Source: Selenomonadaceae bacterium (lineage in GTDB: Bacteria > Bacillota > Negativicutes > Selenomonadales > Selenomonadaceae). Taken from it: a stretch of DNA of 7,925 nt. Within the stretch, counting starts at the first letter, position 1. Every line of letters begins with the position of its first letter. The notes under the pieces were generated by a model that had not been told where the DNA came from, did no database searches, and was given only the letters and a program-made list of their open reading frames with translations. Shown in pieces: positions 1 to 6,439 of this stretch. The DNA is taken from the NCBI GenBank assembly GCA_017390245.1, contig JAFPCE010000101.1, positions 1 through 7,925 of the forward strand. Direction: 5' to 3'. The position numbers were made by a program, and so were the translations under genes.

Positions 1-297
1 AGCCTGGGATTAAAACCTACCATTAGTACAAAATTAGCTGTATGTACCAACTCTAAATCAAGAGCCAAAAGCCTGGTGTATAGGGTATCATTTATAGCTT
101 ATAATGACCAGCCTGTGTTTAGACTAAAACGTAAACTTGAGCGACAGCCTTCAAGAGCAGGCAGGCGGACATCTGAAACCAGTCGCAGACGTATAACTTG
201 CATAGAGAAAGTACTATCAAGGCCAGTGTGCTGCATAGCAGTAGATTCTCCTAGCCATTTATATTTGGCTGGTGATGCTATGATACCGACACACAAT
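1..297 (+). mobile_element. C-terminal part of an intein in the terminase, probably with a LAGLIDADG endonuclease domain
   Basis: These 99 codons are continuous with the terminase frame but do not belong to it. Block F of the Hint splicing domain is visible at 223-273 (PVCCIAVDSPSHLYLAG, with the conserved His codon at 256). Block G follows at 277-297 (AMIPTHN), with the penultimate His at 292-294 and the terminal Asn at 295-297. The next residue is Ser (298-300), the nucleophile expected at +1 for a class 1 intein. The upstream stretch (1-222) is basic, contains SLGLKPTIS and PVFRLKRKLERQ, and resembles the end of a DOD/LAGLIDADG homing endonuclease plus the linker back to the splicing domain. 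No LAGLIDADG motif itself is in view, so that part is inference from resemblance. The N-terminal splicing blocks (A, B) lie before the window. The visible splice residues are all intact, so the C-terminal half looks competent. Confidence 0.9.
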
Positions 298-2040
298 TCA
301 GACATCATGAATAATGTGATTGGCCGGTTTGCACATCTTGACCCTTGTGCCATTATGATGGTACAGCCTACCATAGAGATGGCACAGGACTTCTCTAAGA
401 CACGTATTGCACCAATGCTTAGAGATACAAAGGTATTATCTAAGCTTTTTCACAATGTAGAGGATAAAACCAAGCAGGGAGCTAAGGCAAAAGACGGAAA
501 TAATACCATCTTGAGCAAGATATTCCCTGGTGGACGTCTCATAATGTGCGGTGCTAATTCTCCAGCAGGCCTTGCATCCAGACCGGTGCGGGTACTGCTT
601 GCTGATGAGGTGGACAGATTTCCAGCATCGGCCGGCGGTGAAGGTGATCCAGTAGATTTGGCCAGCAAACGAATGACAACCTTCTGGAACAGGTGCATGG
701 GACTATTTTCCACACCAACTAATGAGGGAGCCAGCCGTATTGCTTTGGAGTATACAGCTGGTACACAGGAAGAGTGGCAGCACCAGTGCCCTAACTGTGG
801 GGAATACCACACCATAAGACACATAGACATAATGACAGAGTACCAGGAAGTCAAGGATACCCAAGGCCGCAAGACTGTAATTATAGACAACGTGGCTTGG
901 CGCTGCCCTGATTGTGGTTTTAACTTTGATGAAAAGACTATGAAGGGACAGCCACAGAAGTACGTACCACAGAATCCTGATGCCCTAAAGAATGGCATTC
1001 GCTCTTTCTTCGTAAATGCTTTTACCAGTCCGTGGATAAGCTGGGCGGAGCTGATGCGTGAGTGGCTGGAGGCTAAGGGAGACCCTAGCCGTGAACAGGT
1101 TGTAATGAATACCCGCTTTGGAGAGCCATATAAGCAGGCTGGAGCCTTTGGTGATGAAATGGTATTCCTGAGGCGCAGAGAAAAATATCCTGCTGAACTT
1201 CCAGAAGGTGTATTACTGCTGACTGCTGCAGTTGATACACAGGATAACCGCTTCGAGTACGAAATATGCGGCTGGGGCATGGGTGAAGAATGCTGGGGCA
1301 TCTACAAGGGAATTGTCCTTGGTAAACCAGATAAACAGGAAACATGGGATGCACTTGATGAGGTGCTGGACAAGGAATACAGTTTTGGCGATGGGCAGAC
1401 ATTAAAAATAGCCCGTACCTTCATTGACTCCGGCGGTCATTACACTAGCAATGTATATGCCTACTGCGAAAGGAATATGAATAAGCAGCGCTTTGCCATA
1501 AAAGGCCAGGGTGGTCCTGGATTGCCACTTAATTACAGAGTAGCTAGGGCCCATGGTTCCAATATTCCACTGATAATGCTGGGGGTAGATGATGGCAAGC
1601 AGCAAATTATGAACAGATTAGCCATTGAACAGGCTGGCCCGCAGTATTTTCATTTTCCAGAGGATAAACTGGGGGAAAATGTGCGAGGCTATGACCAGTT
1701 GTATTTCAAGGGCATCATTGCCGAGAGGAAAAAGGTTGTCAAAAAAGGCGGTCAAATTAGAGAGATTTGGGAGCCAGTAGACAGTCATACCAGAAATGAG
1801 CCTTTGGACCTCAGAGTGTACAATCTGGCAGCCATGCAGAGCTTTAAACCAAATTGGGAGAAGCTGGCTGTATCCATTGGCAGAATGAAAGAGGCTGTAT
1901 ATAAAACAGAGCCTGCAAAACCTGTAAATCAGCCAAAAATATCCGTCAGAAGGAACAGATTTAGCAGGAAAAACCAGCAACAGGCTGTAAATACTAGCAC
2001 CAAGACCAAAAAGGCCAGTATATCAAGAAGCTATATGTAG
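1..2040 (+). CDS. Phage terminase large subunit, GpA family, interrupted by an intein (5' partial)
   Basis: This is the DNA-packaging motor: an ATPase that translocates DNA into the prohead and a nuclease that cuts the concatemer. The frame is open from base 1, so the N-terminus lies upstream. Codons 1-99 are intein; the mature terminase part starts at Ser 298 and has 580 residues. Numbering from that Ser: the Gln-Pro-Thr-x-Glu-Met-Ala segment typical of this family lies near 28-34, Walker B (ADEVD) has Asp103-Glu104, and a zinc ribbon uses CxxC pairs at 164/167 and 203/206. Candidate nuclease aspartates are 313 (AVDTQDN), 377 (FIDSGG) and 504 (LDLRVYNLAA). The C-terminal tail (about 535-580) is rich in Lys, Arg and Gln; in lambda gpA this end contacts the prohead. 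Lambda gpA has 641 residues, so roughly 60-90 N-terminal residues plus the start of the intein are missing. A GTG at 76 can be read as a start but lies inside the intein and is not the true one. Family assignment is confident. Confidence 0.95.
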   Translation, partial: SLGLKPTISTKLAVCTNSKSRAKSLVYRVSFIAYNDQPVFRLKRKLERQPSRAGRRTSETSRRRITCIEKVLSRPVCCIAVDSPSHLYLAGDAMIPTHNSDIMNNVIGRFAHLDPCAIMMVQPTIEMAQDFSKTRIAPMLRDTKVLSKLFHNVEDKTKQGAKAKDGNNTILSKIFPGGRLIMCGANSPAGLASRPVRVLLADEVDRFPASAGGEGDPVDLASKRMTTFWNRCMGLFSTPTNEGASRIALEYTAGTQEEWQHQCPNCGEYHTIRHIDIMTEYQEVKDTQGRKTVIIDNVAWRCPDCGFNFDEKTMKGQPQKYVPQNPDALKNGIRSFFVNAFTSPWISWAELMREWLEAKGDPSREQVVMNTRFGEPYKQAGAFGDEMVFLRRREKYPAELPEGVLLLTAAVDTQDNRFEYEICGWGMGEECWGIYKGIVLGKPDKQETWDALDEVLDKEYSFGDGQTLKIARTFIDSGGHYTSNVYAYCERNMNKQRFAIKGQGGPGLPLNYRVARAHGSNIPLIMLGVDDGKQQIMNRLAIEQAGPQYFHFPEDKLGENVRGYDQLYFKGIIAERKKVVKKGGQIREIWEPVDSHTRNEPLDLRVYNLAAMQSFKPNWEKLAVSIGRMKEAVYKTEPAKPVNQPKISVRRNRFSRKNQQQAVNTSTKTKKASISRSYM

Positions 2041-2044
2041 CTGA

Positions 2045-2051
2045 GGGAGGG
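2045..2051 (+). promoter_or_regulatory. Ribosome binding site fixing the GTG start of the gpW-like gene
   Basis: GGGAGGG lies 5 bases before the GTG at 2057 and just after the terminase stop. It supports the non-ATG start, since the next in-frame ATG is six codons further on, too far from this site. Confidence 0.75.
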
Positions 2052-2056
2052 ATAAC

Positions 2057-2281
2057 GTGAATCCAATTCAAAAAATGCAAAATGACAGGCTGAGAGCATA
2101 TTATGCTGCAGAAAAGGCCGTATTATCCGGACAAAGCTATACTATTGGCAACAGAACCCTAACAAGGGCAGATTTGGCGGATATTCGTGATACGATAGAC
2201 GATTTAATCAATAGCGGAGCAACCTTAGAGGATACAACCTACAAAATCCGGCGCAGTATCAGGGCAGTTTTCAGAGATTAG
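2057..2281 (+). CDS. Small head-completion protein, gpW/DUF6148-like
   Basis: This 74-residue protein begins with GTG and sits between terminase and portal, exactly where lambda has W. Lambda gpW is 68 residues and fills the portal exit as a head-tail joining protein. The sequence here is an amphipathic helix (about 5-24), then SGQSYTIGNRTLTRADL (about 24-40), then a second helix (about 36-52) and a basic C-terminus (KIRRSIRAVFRD). The Ser-Gly-Gln-Ser-Tyr-Thr-Ile-Gly and Leu-Thr-Arg-Ala-Asp-Leu signatures are typical of the gpW-like/DUF6148 proteins of Gram-positive prophages. The helix-hairpin-helix layout also fits gpW, although pairwise identity with lambda gpW is not obvious by eye. It starts 16 bases after the terminase stop, so it is probably co-translated. 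Role is inferred from position plus motif. Confidence 0.78.
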   Translation: MNPIQKMQNDRLRAYYAAEKAVLSGQSYTIGNRTLTRADLADIRDTIDDLINSGATLEDTTYKIRRSIRAVFRD

Positions 2282-2282
2282 C

Positions 2283-2306
2283 AAATCCGCCTCCAGGGGC
2301 GGATTT
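2283..2306 (+). terminator. Perfect 9-bp hairpin after the gpW-like gene, terminator-like or RNA-processing element
   Basis: AAATCCGCC (2283-2291) pairs perfectly with GGCGGATTT (2298-2306) around the 6-base loop TCCAGG. It begins 2 bases after the stop codon. The downstream bases (TAAAGAAATTTTAC) do not form a proper T-tract, so it would be a weak intrinsic terminator on this strand. An mRNA-stabilising or processing role is equally possible. Confidence 0.5.
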
Positions 2307-2326
2307 AAAGAAATTTTACTTTAGCT

Positions 2327-2352
2327 AGCACCTACCATTGGCAGGTGCTTTT
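2327..2352 (+). terminator. Second hairpin with T-run, candidate leaky intrinsic terminator or attenuator before the portal gene
   Basis: AGCACCT (2327-2333) pairs with AGGTGCT (2343-2349). The stem can extend inward by two more C-G pairs across one A/C mismatch, closing on an ATT loop. It is followed by TTTTCTT (2349-2355). This looks more like an intrinsic terminator than the first hairpin, but the T-run is short and the operon must read through it to reach the capsid genes. Partial termination is therefore the likeliest effect if any. Confidence 0.5.
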
Positions 2353-2364
2353 CTTGTGCATGAA

Positions 2365-2370
2365 AAGGAG
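2365..2370 (+). promoter_or_regulatory. Ribosome binding site deciding the portal start
   Basis: AAGGAG lies 7 bases before the ATG at 2378. The longer reading from a GTG at 2345 would start inside the hairpin stem without a site of its own, so 2378 is preferred. Confidence 0.8.
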
Positions 2371-2377
2371 TGAGCTC

Positions 2378-3985
2378 ATGGCACATAAGAGAAAGGCGAG
2401 GACACCAACCAGCAGGAATAACAGGCAGTTTAAAAATACTGGCTATAGTGAGGGCGGTGCTTCGCAATCATCTAGCATTTTAAAGGCATGGAATCCAAGA
2501 AAAGCCAGCTCGAAGTCAGATATTAATGCGAATTTAGAGGTTTTGCGCAGCCGGGCGGCAGACCAGGTTATTAATACACCTGTAGGAGCTGCTGCCATAG
2601 CAACAACAACGCAATATACCATCGGTTCAGGGCTGAAAGTATTCCCAAAGGTGAAATATGGACTGTTAAATATGACACCAGAGGATGCAGAAACCTGGAA
2701 CAAGAAGGTTTCTGCTGAATTTGACCTGTGGGCTAGCTCAAAGTTGTGTGACATCAGACAACGCAACAATTTCTACGATTTGCAGGAAATCTTGTACAAG
2801 GCCTACATGGTTGATGGTGATAGTTTTGCCATTTTCCGCCGTGGTTATGATATGAATATGCCTTACAGCCTCAGAATACAGGCATTGGAAGGAAATCGTG
2901 TCAGCAATCCACTGGGACAGGATTATTATGGTGTTACTGGCCCGTTATCAGTGGAAATGGTGGCACCAGATGGCAAAAACAGGATTATTAACGGCATTGA
3001 AATCAATGAGAATGGAGCTGTAGAGGCCTACTGGATATCTAATAAGGTGCCTTATGACCCTGTAGAAATTAACAGGGCCACTAACTGGGTAAGGGTAAAG
3101 GCTCATGGTGACATATTAGGACAGGCTAATGTTCTGCAGATATGCCATGATGAGAGGCCAGACCAATACAGAGGCGTGCCTTATTTAGCTCCAGTCATTG
3201 AAACATTGAAGCAGGTATCCAGATATACTACTGCAGAATTAACTTCAGCCATTATGAAGTCATTTTTTGCACTGTTCTTTACCTCCAGCAGTGGCACAGG
3301 CTCTATATCTGACGTATTAGGTGCCAGTCCTTATGATGATGAGAATGATCCAGACGCTCCTGTAGTGGATGTACATGAATATCAGCTGGGCCCTGGCACA
3401 ATGAATGCCCTGCCTAAGGGTGTTGATGTAAAGAGCATTGATGCCAGCAAAACCCAGTCAACCTTTGAGCCATTTACAAGGGAATTGGTAAAAATGATAG
3501 CCAGTGCTTTGAACATTCCGTATGAGGTGCTGATGAAGAGCTTTACCAGCTCCTACAGTGCATCCAGGGCAGCACTTTTACAGGCATGGGAGCAGTTTAA
3601 GCTGCGCCGTGCATGGTTCAGCCGTGACTTCTGTCAGCCTGTTTATGAAATGTGGCTGGCTGAGGCTGTGGCAACTGGGCGGATAGAAGCACCAGGCTTC
3701 TTTGAGGACCCAGCTATCAGATATGCTTACTGTAATGCGGAGTGGTATGGCCCATCCATGAGCATTCTTGACCCAGTAAGGGATATTAATGGCGCTGCAT
3801 TACGTATCCAGTATGGTCTCTCTACCCCTGAGAGAGAAGCAGCTGAAATAACTGGCAGTGACTTCTATGAAAACCTTGAGGCTATCAGAATAGCTAAGAC
3901 CAAGGTGCAGGAGGCCGGTGTGCAGCTGGGGACAAATGCAGTACTGCTTACTGAGGAGGGAGGTGAAGAGAATGGAGAAGAATAA
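2378..3985 (+). CDS. Phage portal protein, lambda gpB family
   Basis: The portal is a ring of 12 subunits at one capsid vertex through which DNA enters and leaves; it also nucleates prohead assembly. This 535-residue protein matches lambda gpB in size (533) and in recognisable segments. These are a basic, Ser/Asn-rich N-terminal tail (1-35), then AWNPRKASSKSDINANLEVL with RSRAADQVINTPVGAAAI, the YTIGSGLKV motif, the DGDSFAIFRR strand, the LEGNRVSNP segment and the GxGTMNALPKGVDVK region. FEPFTRELVKMIASALNIPYEVLMKSFTSSYSASRAALLQAW is the strongly conserved helical stretch (first residue about 363). The C-terminal tail is acidic (EEGGEENGEE). In lambda the N-terminus is trimmed by the head protease; whether that happens here is unknown. 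It overlaps the following protease gene by 14 bases. Confidence 0.95.
   Translation: MAHKRKARTPTSRNNRQFKNTGYSEGGASQSSSILKAWNPRKASSKSDINANLEVLRSRAADQVINTPVGAAAIATTTQYTIGSGLKVFPKVKYGLLNMTPEDAETWNKKVSAEFDLWASSKLCDIRQRNNFYDLQEILYKAYMVDGDSFAIFRRGYDMNMPYSLRIQALEGNRVSNPLGQDYYGVTGPLSVEMVAPDGKNRIINGIEINENGAVEAYWISNKVPYDPVEINRATNWVRVKAHGDILGQANVLQICHDERPDQYRGVPYLAPVIETLKQVSRYTTAELTSAIMKSFFALFFTSSSGTGSISDVLGASPYDDENDPDAPVVDVHEYQLGPGTMNALPKGVDVKSIDASKTQSTFEPFTRELVKMIASALNIPYEVLMKSFTSSYSASRAALLQAWEQFKLRRAWFSRDFCQPVYEMWLAEAVATGRIEAPGFFEDPAIRYAYCNAEWYGPSMSILDPVRDINGAALRIQYGLSTPEREAAEITGSDFYENLEAIRIAKTKVQEAGVQLGTNAVLLTEEGGEENGEE
3958..3965 (+). promoter_or_regulatory. Ribosome binding site of the head protease, inside the portal gene
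   Basis: GGGAGGTG lies 6 bases before the ATG at 3972. It selects this ATG over an upstream in-frame start at 3918, which would add 18 residues that overlap the portal and look unrelated to the family. Confidence 0.8.
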
Positions 3986-5048
3986 TAAATTCTGGCAGTT
4001 CAGGAATGAATCCAGTGAGGAAAAAGCAGAGCTTTTACTTTATGGTGAAATTTCCAACGAAACATGGTTTGGCGATGAAGTAACACCAAAGCAGTTTGCT
4101 ACTGACCTGCAGGCAATGGGAGGCAAGGACTTAATCGTACACGTTAATAGTCCAGGCGGTGATGTATTCGCTGCTCATGCTATCTATAACCAGCTTAAGG
4201 CTTATAGCGGACAGGTTACAGCTTACGTTGATGGTCTGGCAGCAAGCGCAGCAACCATTATTACCTGTGCTGCTGACAAGGTAGTTATGCCAAGTAATGC
4301 CCTGTTCATGATTCACAACCCTAGTGTAGGTGTAATGGATTATCTGGATGAAAAGAAGGCCATTGATTTGGCTGAAAATCTGCAGAAGGTAAAGCAGAGT
4401 ATTATCAATGTCTATTTAAAGCGATGCCAAAGCCTGAAAGCAGAGGAATTACAGGAAATGATGGACAATGAAACCTGGCTGGATGCAAAAGAGGCTATTG
4501 AGTATGGTTTTGCAGATGAACAGGCTGAATATGAGGTTAAAAACTCTATTGCTGATGGTGTGGCACATTTTAACAATGTGGCCTGCAGTTTAAAGCGTTT
4601 TTCCAACGTGGCACAGCTGAAAAATGTGCTTAGTAAAGAAAAGGAGTCAGAGGATATGAAGGATAGTTCTATTTTGAAGGCCATCCAGGAGATTAAGGAC
4701 CTGCTGGGCGGCAACAAGGGCGAAGATCCTGCAGTAATTGCTGAAAGGGAAAGAGTGCAGGCATTGGATGCCCTGAAGGATGGCAGTCAGCTGGTGGATG
4801 CACTGGTAGATATTGCCAAGGCTAAAGGCGATACTGCCGAGAAAATGGCTGATTATATTGAGGCTATAAAGGCTGACAGTGAAGAGCCAAATCTTAGTAA
4901 AGGTATCGAAGAGATTAAGAACCTGATTATTGACCAGCAGAATTCTGGTGCTAAAGATGTAGCCCCAGCTGGCGAAGAGAAAAAGCCAGAAGTGGATGCG
5001 GTTAATGAGCTGGTTAAGGCTATGAATAATATGAGAGGTGAAAAATAA
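3972..5048 (+). CDS. ClpP-type head maturation protease with C-terminal scaffold region
   Basis: This protein trims prohead components during capsid maturation. It has 358 residues. Residues 18-200 are a ClpP/crotonase-fold serine protease: VHVNSPGGDVFAA (57-69) is the oxyanion region, Ser92 in GLAASAA is the likely nucleophile, and His115 in LFMIHNPS the base. Asp165 in MMDNETWLDA is at about the right spacing for the third residue. The closing LDAKEAIEYGFADE (170-183) is a classic ClpP signature. Residues 225-358 are helical, charged and low in aromatics, as expected for a scaffold, and probably also start independently at Met229. Lambda gpC fills this position with an S49-type protease, so the enzyme type differs although the slot is the same. 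The stop overlaps the next ATG by one base (TAATG), suggesting translational coupling. Confidence 0.92.
   Translation: MEKNNKFWQFRNESSEEKAELLLYGEISNETWFGDEVTPKQFATDLQAMGGKDLIVHVNSPGGDVFAAHAIYNQLKAYSGQVTAYVDGLAASAATIITCAADKVVMPSNALFMIHNPSVGVMDYLDEKKAIDLAENLQKVKQSIINVYLKRCQSLKAEELQEMMDNETWLDAKEAIEYGFADEQAEYEVKNSIADGVAHFNNVACSLKRFSNVAQLKNVLSKEKESEDMKDSSILKAIQEIKDLLGGNKGEDPAVIAERERVQALDALKDGSQLVDALVDIAKAKGDTAEKMADYIEAIKADSEEPNLSKGIEEIKNLIIDQQNSGAKDVAPAGEEKKPEVDAVNELVKAMNNMRGEK
4639..4646 (+). promoter_or_regulatory. Internal ribosome binding site for a nested scaffold gene
   Basis: AAAAGGAG lies within the protease reading frame, 9 bases before an in-frame ATG at 4656. Its strength and spacing equal those of the capsid gene in this window (AAGGAG, 9 bases). 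Confidence 0.65.
4656..5048 (+). CDS. Putative nested capsid scaffold protein (Nu3-like), in frame within the protease gene
   Basis: An in-frame internal start would give a 130-residue protein identical to protease residues 229-358. In lambda the scaffold Nu3 is made the same way from the 3' end of gene C, directly before D and E, as here. The sequence is helical and charged with no Cys, Trp or Phe. It contains two related helices, LKAIQEIKDLLGG and LSKGIEEIKNLI, 74 residues apart, and ends in a helix VNELVKAMNNMRGEK; scaffolds commonly bind the shell through a C-terminal helix. No other scaffold gene is visible between portal and capsid, which strengthens the case. What is seen is the start signal and composition; the function is inferred from position and the lambda parallel. 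Confidence 0.62.
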   Translation: MKDSSILKAIQEIKDLLGGNKGEDPAVIAERERVQALDALKDGSQLVDALVDIAKAKGDTAEKMADYIEAIKADSEEPNLSKGIEEIKNLIIDQQNSGAKDVAPAGEEKKPEVDAVNELVKAMNNMRGEK

Positions 5049-5377
5049 TGGCTATTCGTGAAAATGTAAAGGGTGTTTCCTATGATGGCTTGATTGGTGG
5101 TACTGAAGTACCAATCATCGAGAAGAATATTTCCATCACTGCCGGTACTGCGCTGGAGCGTGGTTCTGTAGTCACTGAGGCAGGCAAGCTGGTAACTGGT
5201 GCTGATGAGGCATCTTATGTTGTATCCCAGCCTGTAACTGCTGAGGACACTGTAGCTACTGTATATGCTAGCGGTATGTTCAATGCTGAGCATATGATTG
5301 TAGGTGAAAGCGATACTGTAGCAGCACATGCTGCACAGCTTCGTGACAAGAATATTTATCTGACTTCTGAGATGTAA
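5048..5377 (+). CDS. Head decoration protein, lambda gpD-like
   Basis: Decoration proteins bind as trimers at the threefold sites of the expanded shell and stabilise it against packaged DNA pressure. At 109 residues it is almost the length of lambda gpD (110) and lies directly before the major capsid gene. The pattern fits the gpD family: a flexible N-terminus, then beta-rich sequence with EKNISITAGTALERGSVV (about 25-42), then a GKLVTGADE turn, a VYASGMFNAEHMIV strand pair, and a C-terminal AAQLRDKNIYL helix/strand. Its ATG overlaps the stop of the protease (TAATG), with AGAGGTG at 5034-5040 as ribosome binding site. All three arginines use CGT, like the capsid gene. Confidence 0.88.
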   Translation: MAIRENVKGVSYDGLIGGTEVPIIEKNISITAGTALERGSVVTEAGKLVTGADEASYVVSQPVTAEDTVATVYASGMFNAEHMIVGESDTVAAHAAQLRDKNIYLTSEM

Positions 5378-5381
5378 GGAG
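5376..5381 (+). promoter_or_regulatory. Ribosome binding site deciding the major capsid start
   Basis: AAGGAG, which overlaps the stop of the decoration gene, is immediately next to the ATG at 5382 (no spacing) but 9 bases before the ATG at 5391. The second is therefore the functional start. Confidence 0.75.
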
Positions 5382-5390
5382 ATGAAAAAC

Positions 5391-6428
5391 ATGGATTTTA
5401 AGGATACTATTACTTTAATGCAGGCTATGGACCGCATGAAGCAGCCTGCATCTTTCTTAACTGATACCTTCTTTCCAGTTATGCCAGCTGTGGCTATGAC
5501 TGACAAAATTGCTGTGGAGTATCGTAAGGGCCAGCGTACACTGGCACCATTCATTGTAGCTGGTGGCGGTAAGAATATGGGCCGCAATGGTTCTAAGATT
5601 GATATTTATGAGCCTCCAATGGTAGGCCCGCGCCGTGTATTAACCCAAGAGGATATCATGGGCCGTGGCTTTGGTGAGGGTGTTTACTCTACTAAGTCTC
5701 CAGAGCAGCGTGCCAATGAGATTTTGGCAAAGGATTTAGTTGATTTACAGTATGCTGTAGTAAACCGTAAGAATAAGATGGCTGCTGATATTCTCACTAC
5801 TGGCCAGTGCGAAATCAAGGGCTATGCTGCTGATGGCCAGCTTGCTAAGGTGGACACTGTTAAGTTTGAGGACTGGAATCAGAAGCTTACTACTGACTGG
5901 AGTAAAGCAGGTGCTGATATCTTAGGCGACCTTGGCGAAATGTCCAACTCCATCCAGGAGAATGCAGGTATTATTCCTACTGTAGCTATCTGCGGCAAGA
6001 ATATTTTCAATTACCTGTTAGGCAATGACATGATGAGCAAGATTCTTAATATCTCTAATGGCAATAACCTGACTATGCTGAACTTCCAGCCTACTTTGAC
6101 TGCTCCACAGGTTGGTTTCATCGGTAAGATTCACAGCTTAAATCTGGAACTCTATACCTACATGGAAACCTATGTGGATGATGATGGCCAGGTAAAGAGC
6201 TTCATCGGTGATGATGATGTAATTATCGGTATCCCAGGCCGTGGCAAGCAGCTCCATGGTGCTGTAACTCTGGTAGAGGGTAAGTCTTTCAAGACCTATG
6301 CCGGCGCTTATGTACCAGCATATAGAGCTAGTGAGGATGATAATACTGTATCTCTGGCTATGTATTCCCGCTTCCTGCTGGTACCAGAGACTGTTGATGA
6401 CTGGGCTGTTATTAAGGCAAAGGGCTGA
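5391..6428 (+). CDS. Major capsid protein, lambda gpE family
   Basis: This is the main shell protein, with the HK97-type fold expected for the family. The chosen start gives 345 residues against 341 in lambda gpE. Typical features are the N-terminal TLMQAMDRMKQPASFLTDTFFP, the IAVEYRKGQRTLAPFI strand, and YEPPMVGPRRVLTQEDIMGRGFGEGVYS, which is the E-loop-like segment. LVDLQYAVVNRKNKMAADIL is the spine helix and DILGDLGEMSNSIQENAGIIPTVAICG belongs to the P/A region. The C-terminus, MYSRFLLVPETVDDWAVIKA, is also a gpE hallmark. Eleven of twelve arginine codons are CGT or CGC and only one is AGA, unlike the tail genes downstream, which points to selection for high expression. There is no cysteine cluster or extra domain. 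Confidence 0.95.
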   Translation: MDFKDTITLMQAMDRMKQPASFLTDTFFPVMPAVAMTDKIAVEYRKGQRTLAPFIVAGGGKNMGRNGSKIDIYEPPMVGPRRVLTQEDIMGRGFGEGVYSTKSPEQRANEILAKDLVDLQYAVVNRKNKMAADILTTGQCEIKGYAADGQLAKVDTVKFEDWNQKLTTDWSKAGADILGDLGEMSNSIQENAGIIPTVAICGKNIFNYLLGNDMMSKILNISNGNNLTMLNFQPTLTAPQVGFIGKIHSLNLELYTYMETYVDDDGQVKSFIGDDDVIIGIPGRGKQLHGAVTLVEGKSFKTYAGAYVPAYRASEDDNTVSLAMYSRFLLVPETVDDWAVIKAKG

Positions 6429-6439
6429 GGTGAACTGCA

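Noticed and set aside
450..1301. Long minus-strand open frame (283 codons) opposite the terminase
   Set aside because: It lies wholly opposite a well-supported gene, its translation is Ser/Pro/Leu-rich with no recognisable domain, and no ribosome binding site stands out. It is a shadow of the terminase codons.
2345..2377. Longer portal start at GTG 2345
   Set aside because: This GTG is in the right arm of the hairpin and has no ribosome binding site; AAGGAG before ATG 2378 is clearly better.
3918..3971. Longer protease start at 3918
   Set aside because: It would add 18 residues encoded within the portal gene; GGGAGGTG is placed properly for ATG 3972.
5036..5050. Possible -1 frameshift at the short A-run joining protease/scaffold to the decoration protein
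   Set aside because: GAAAAAT is short, and the TAATG overlap with AGAGGTG just upstream explains expression of the decoration gene by reinitiation.
4853..5587. Minus-strand open frame (244 codons) across protease, decoration and capsid genes
   Set aside because: It spans three coding genes on the other strand and its sequence has no coherent pattern; treated as a by-product of codon bias.
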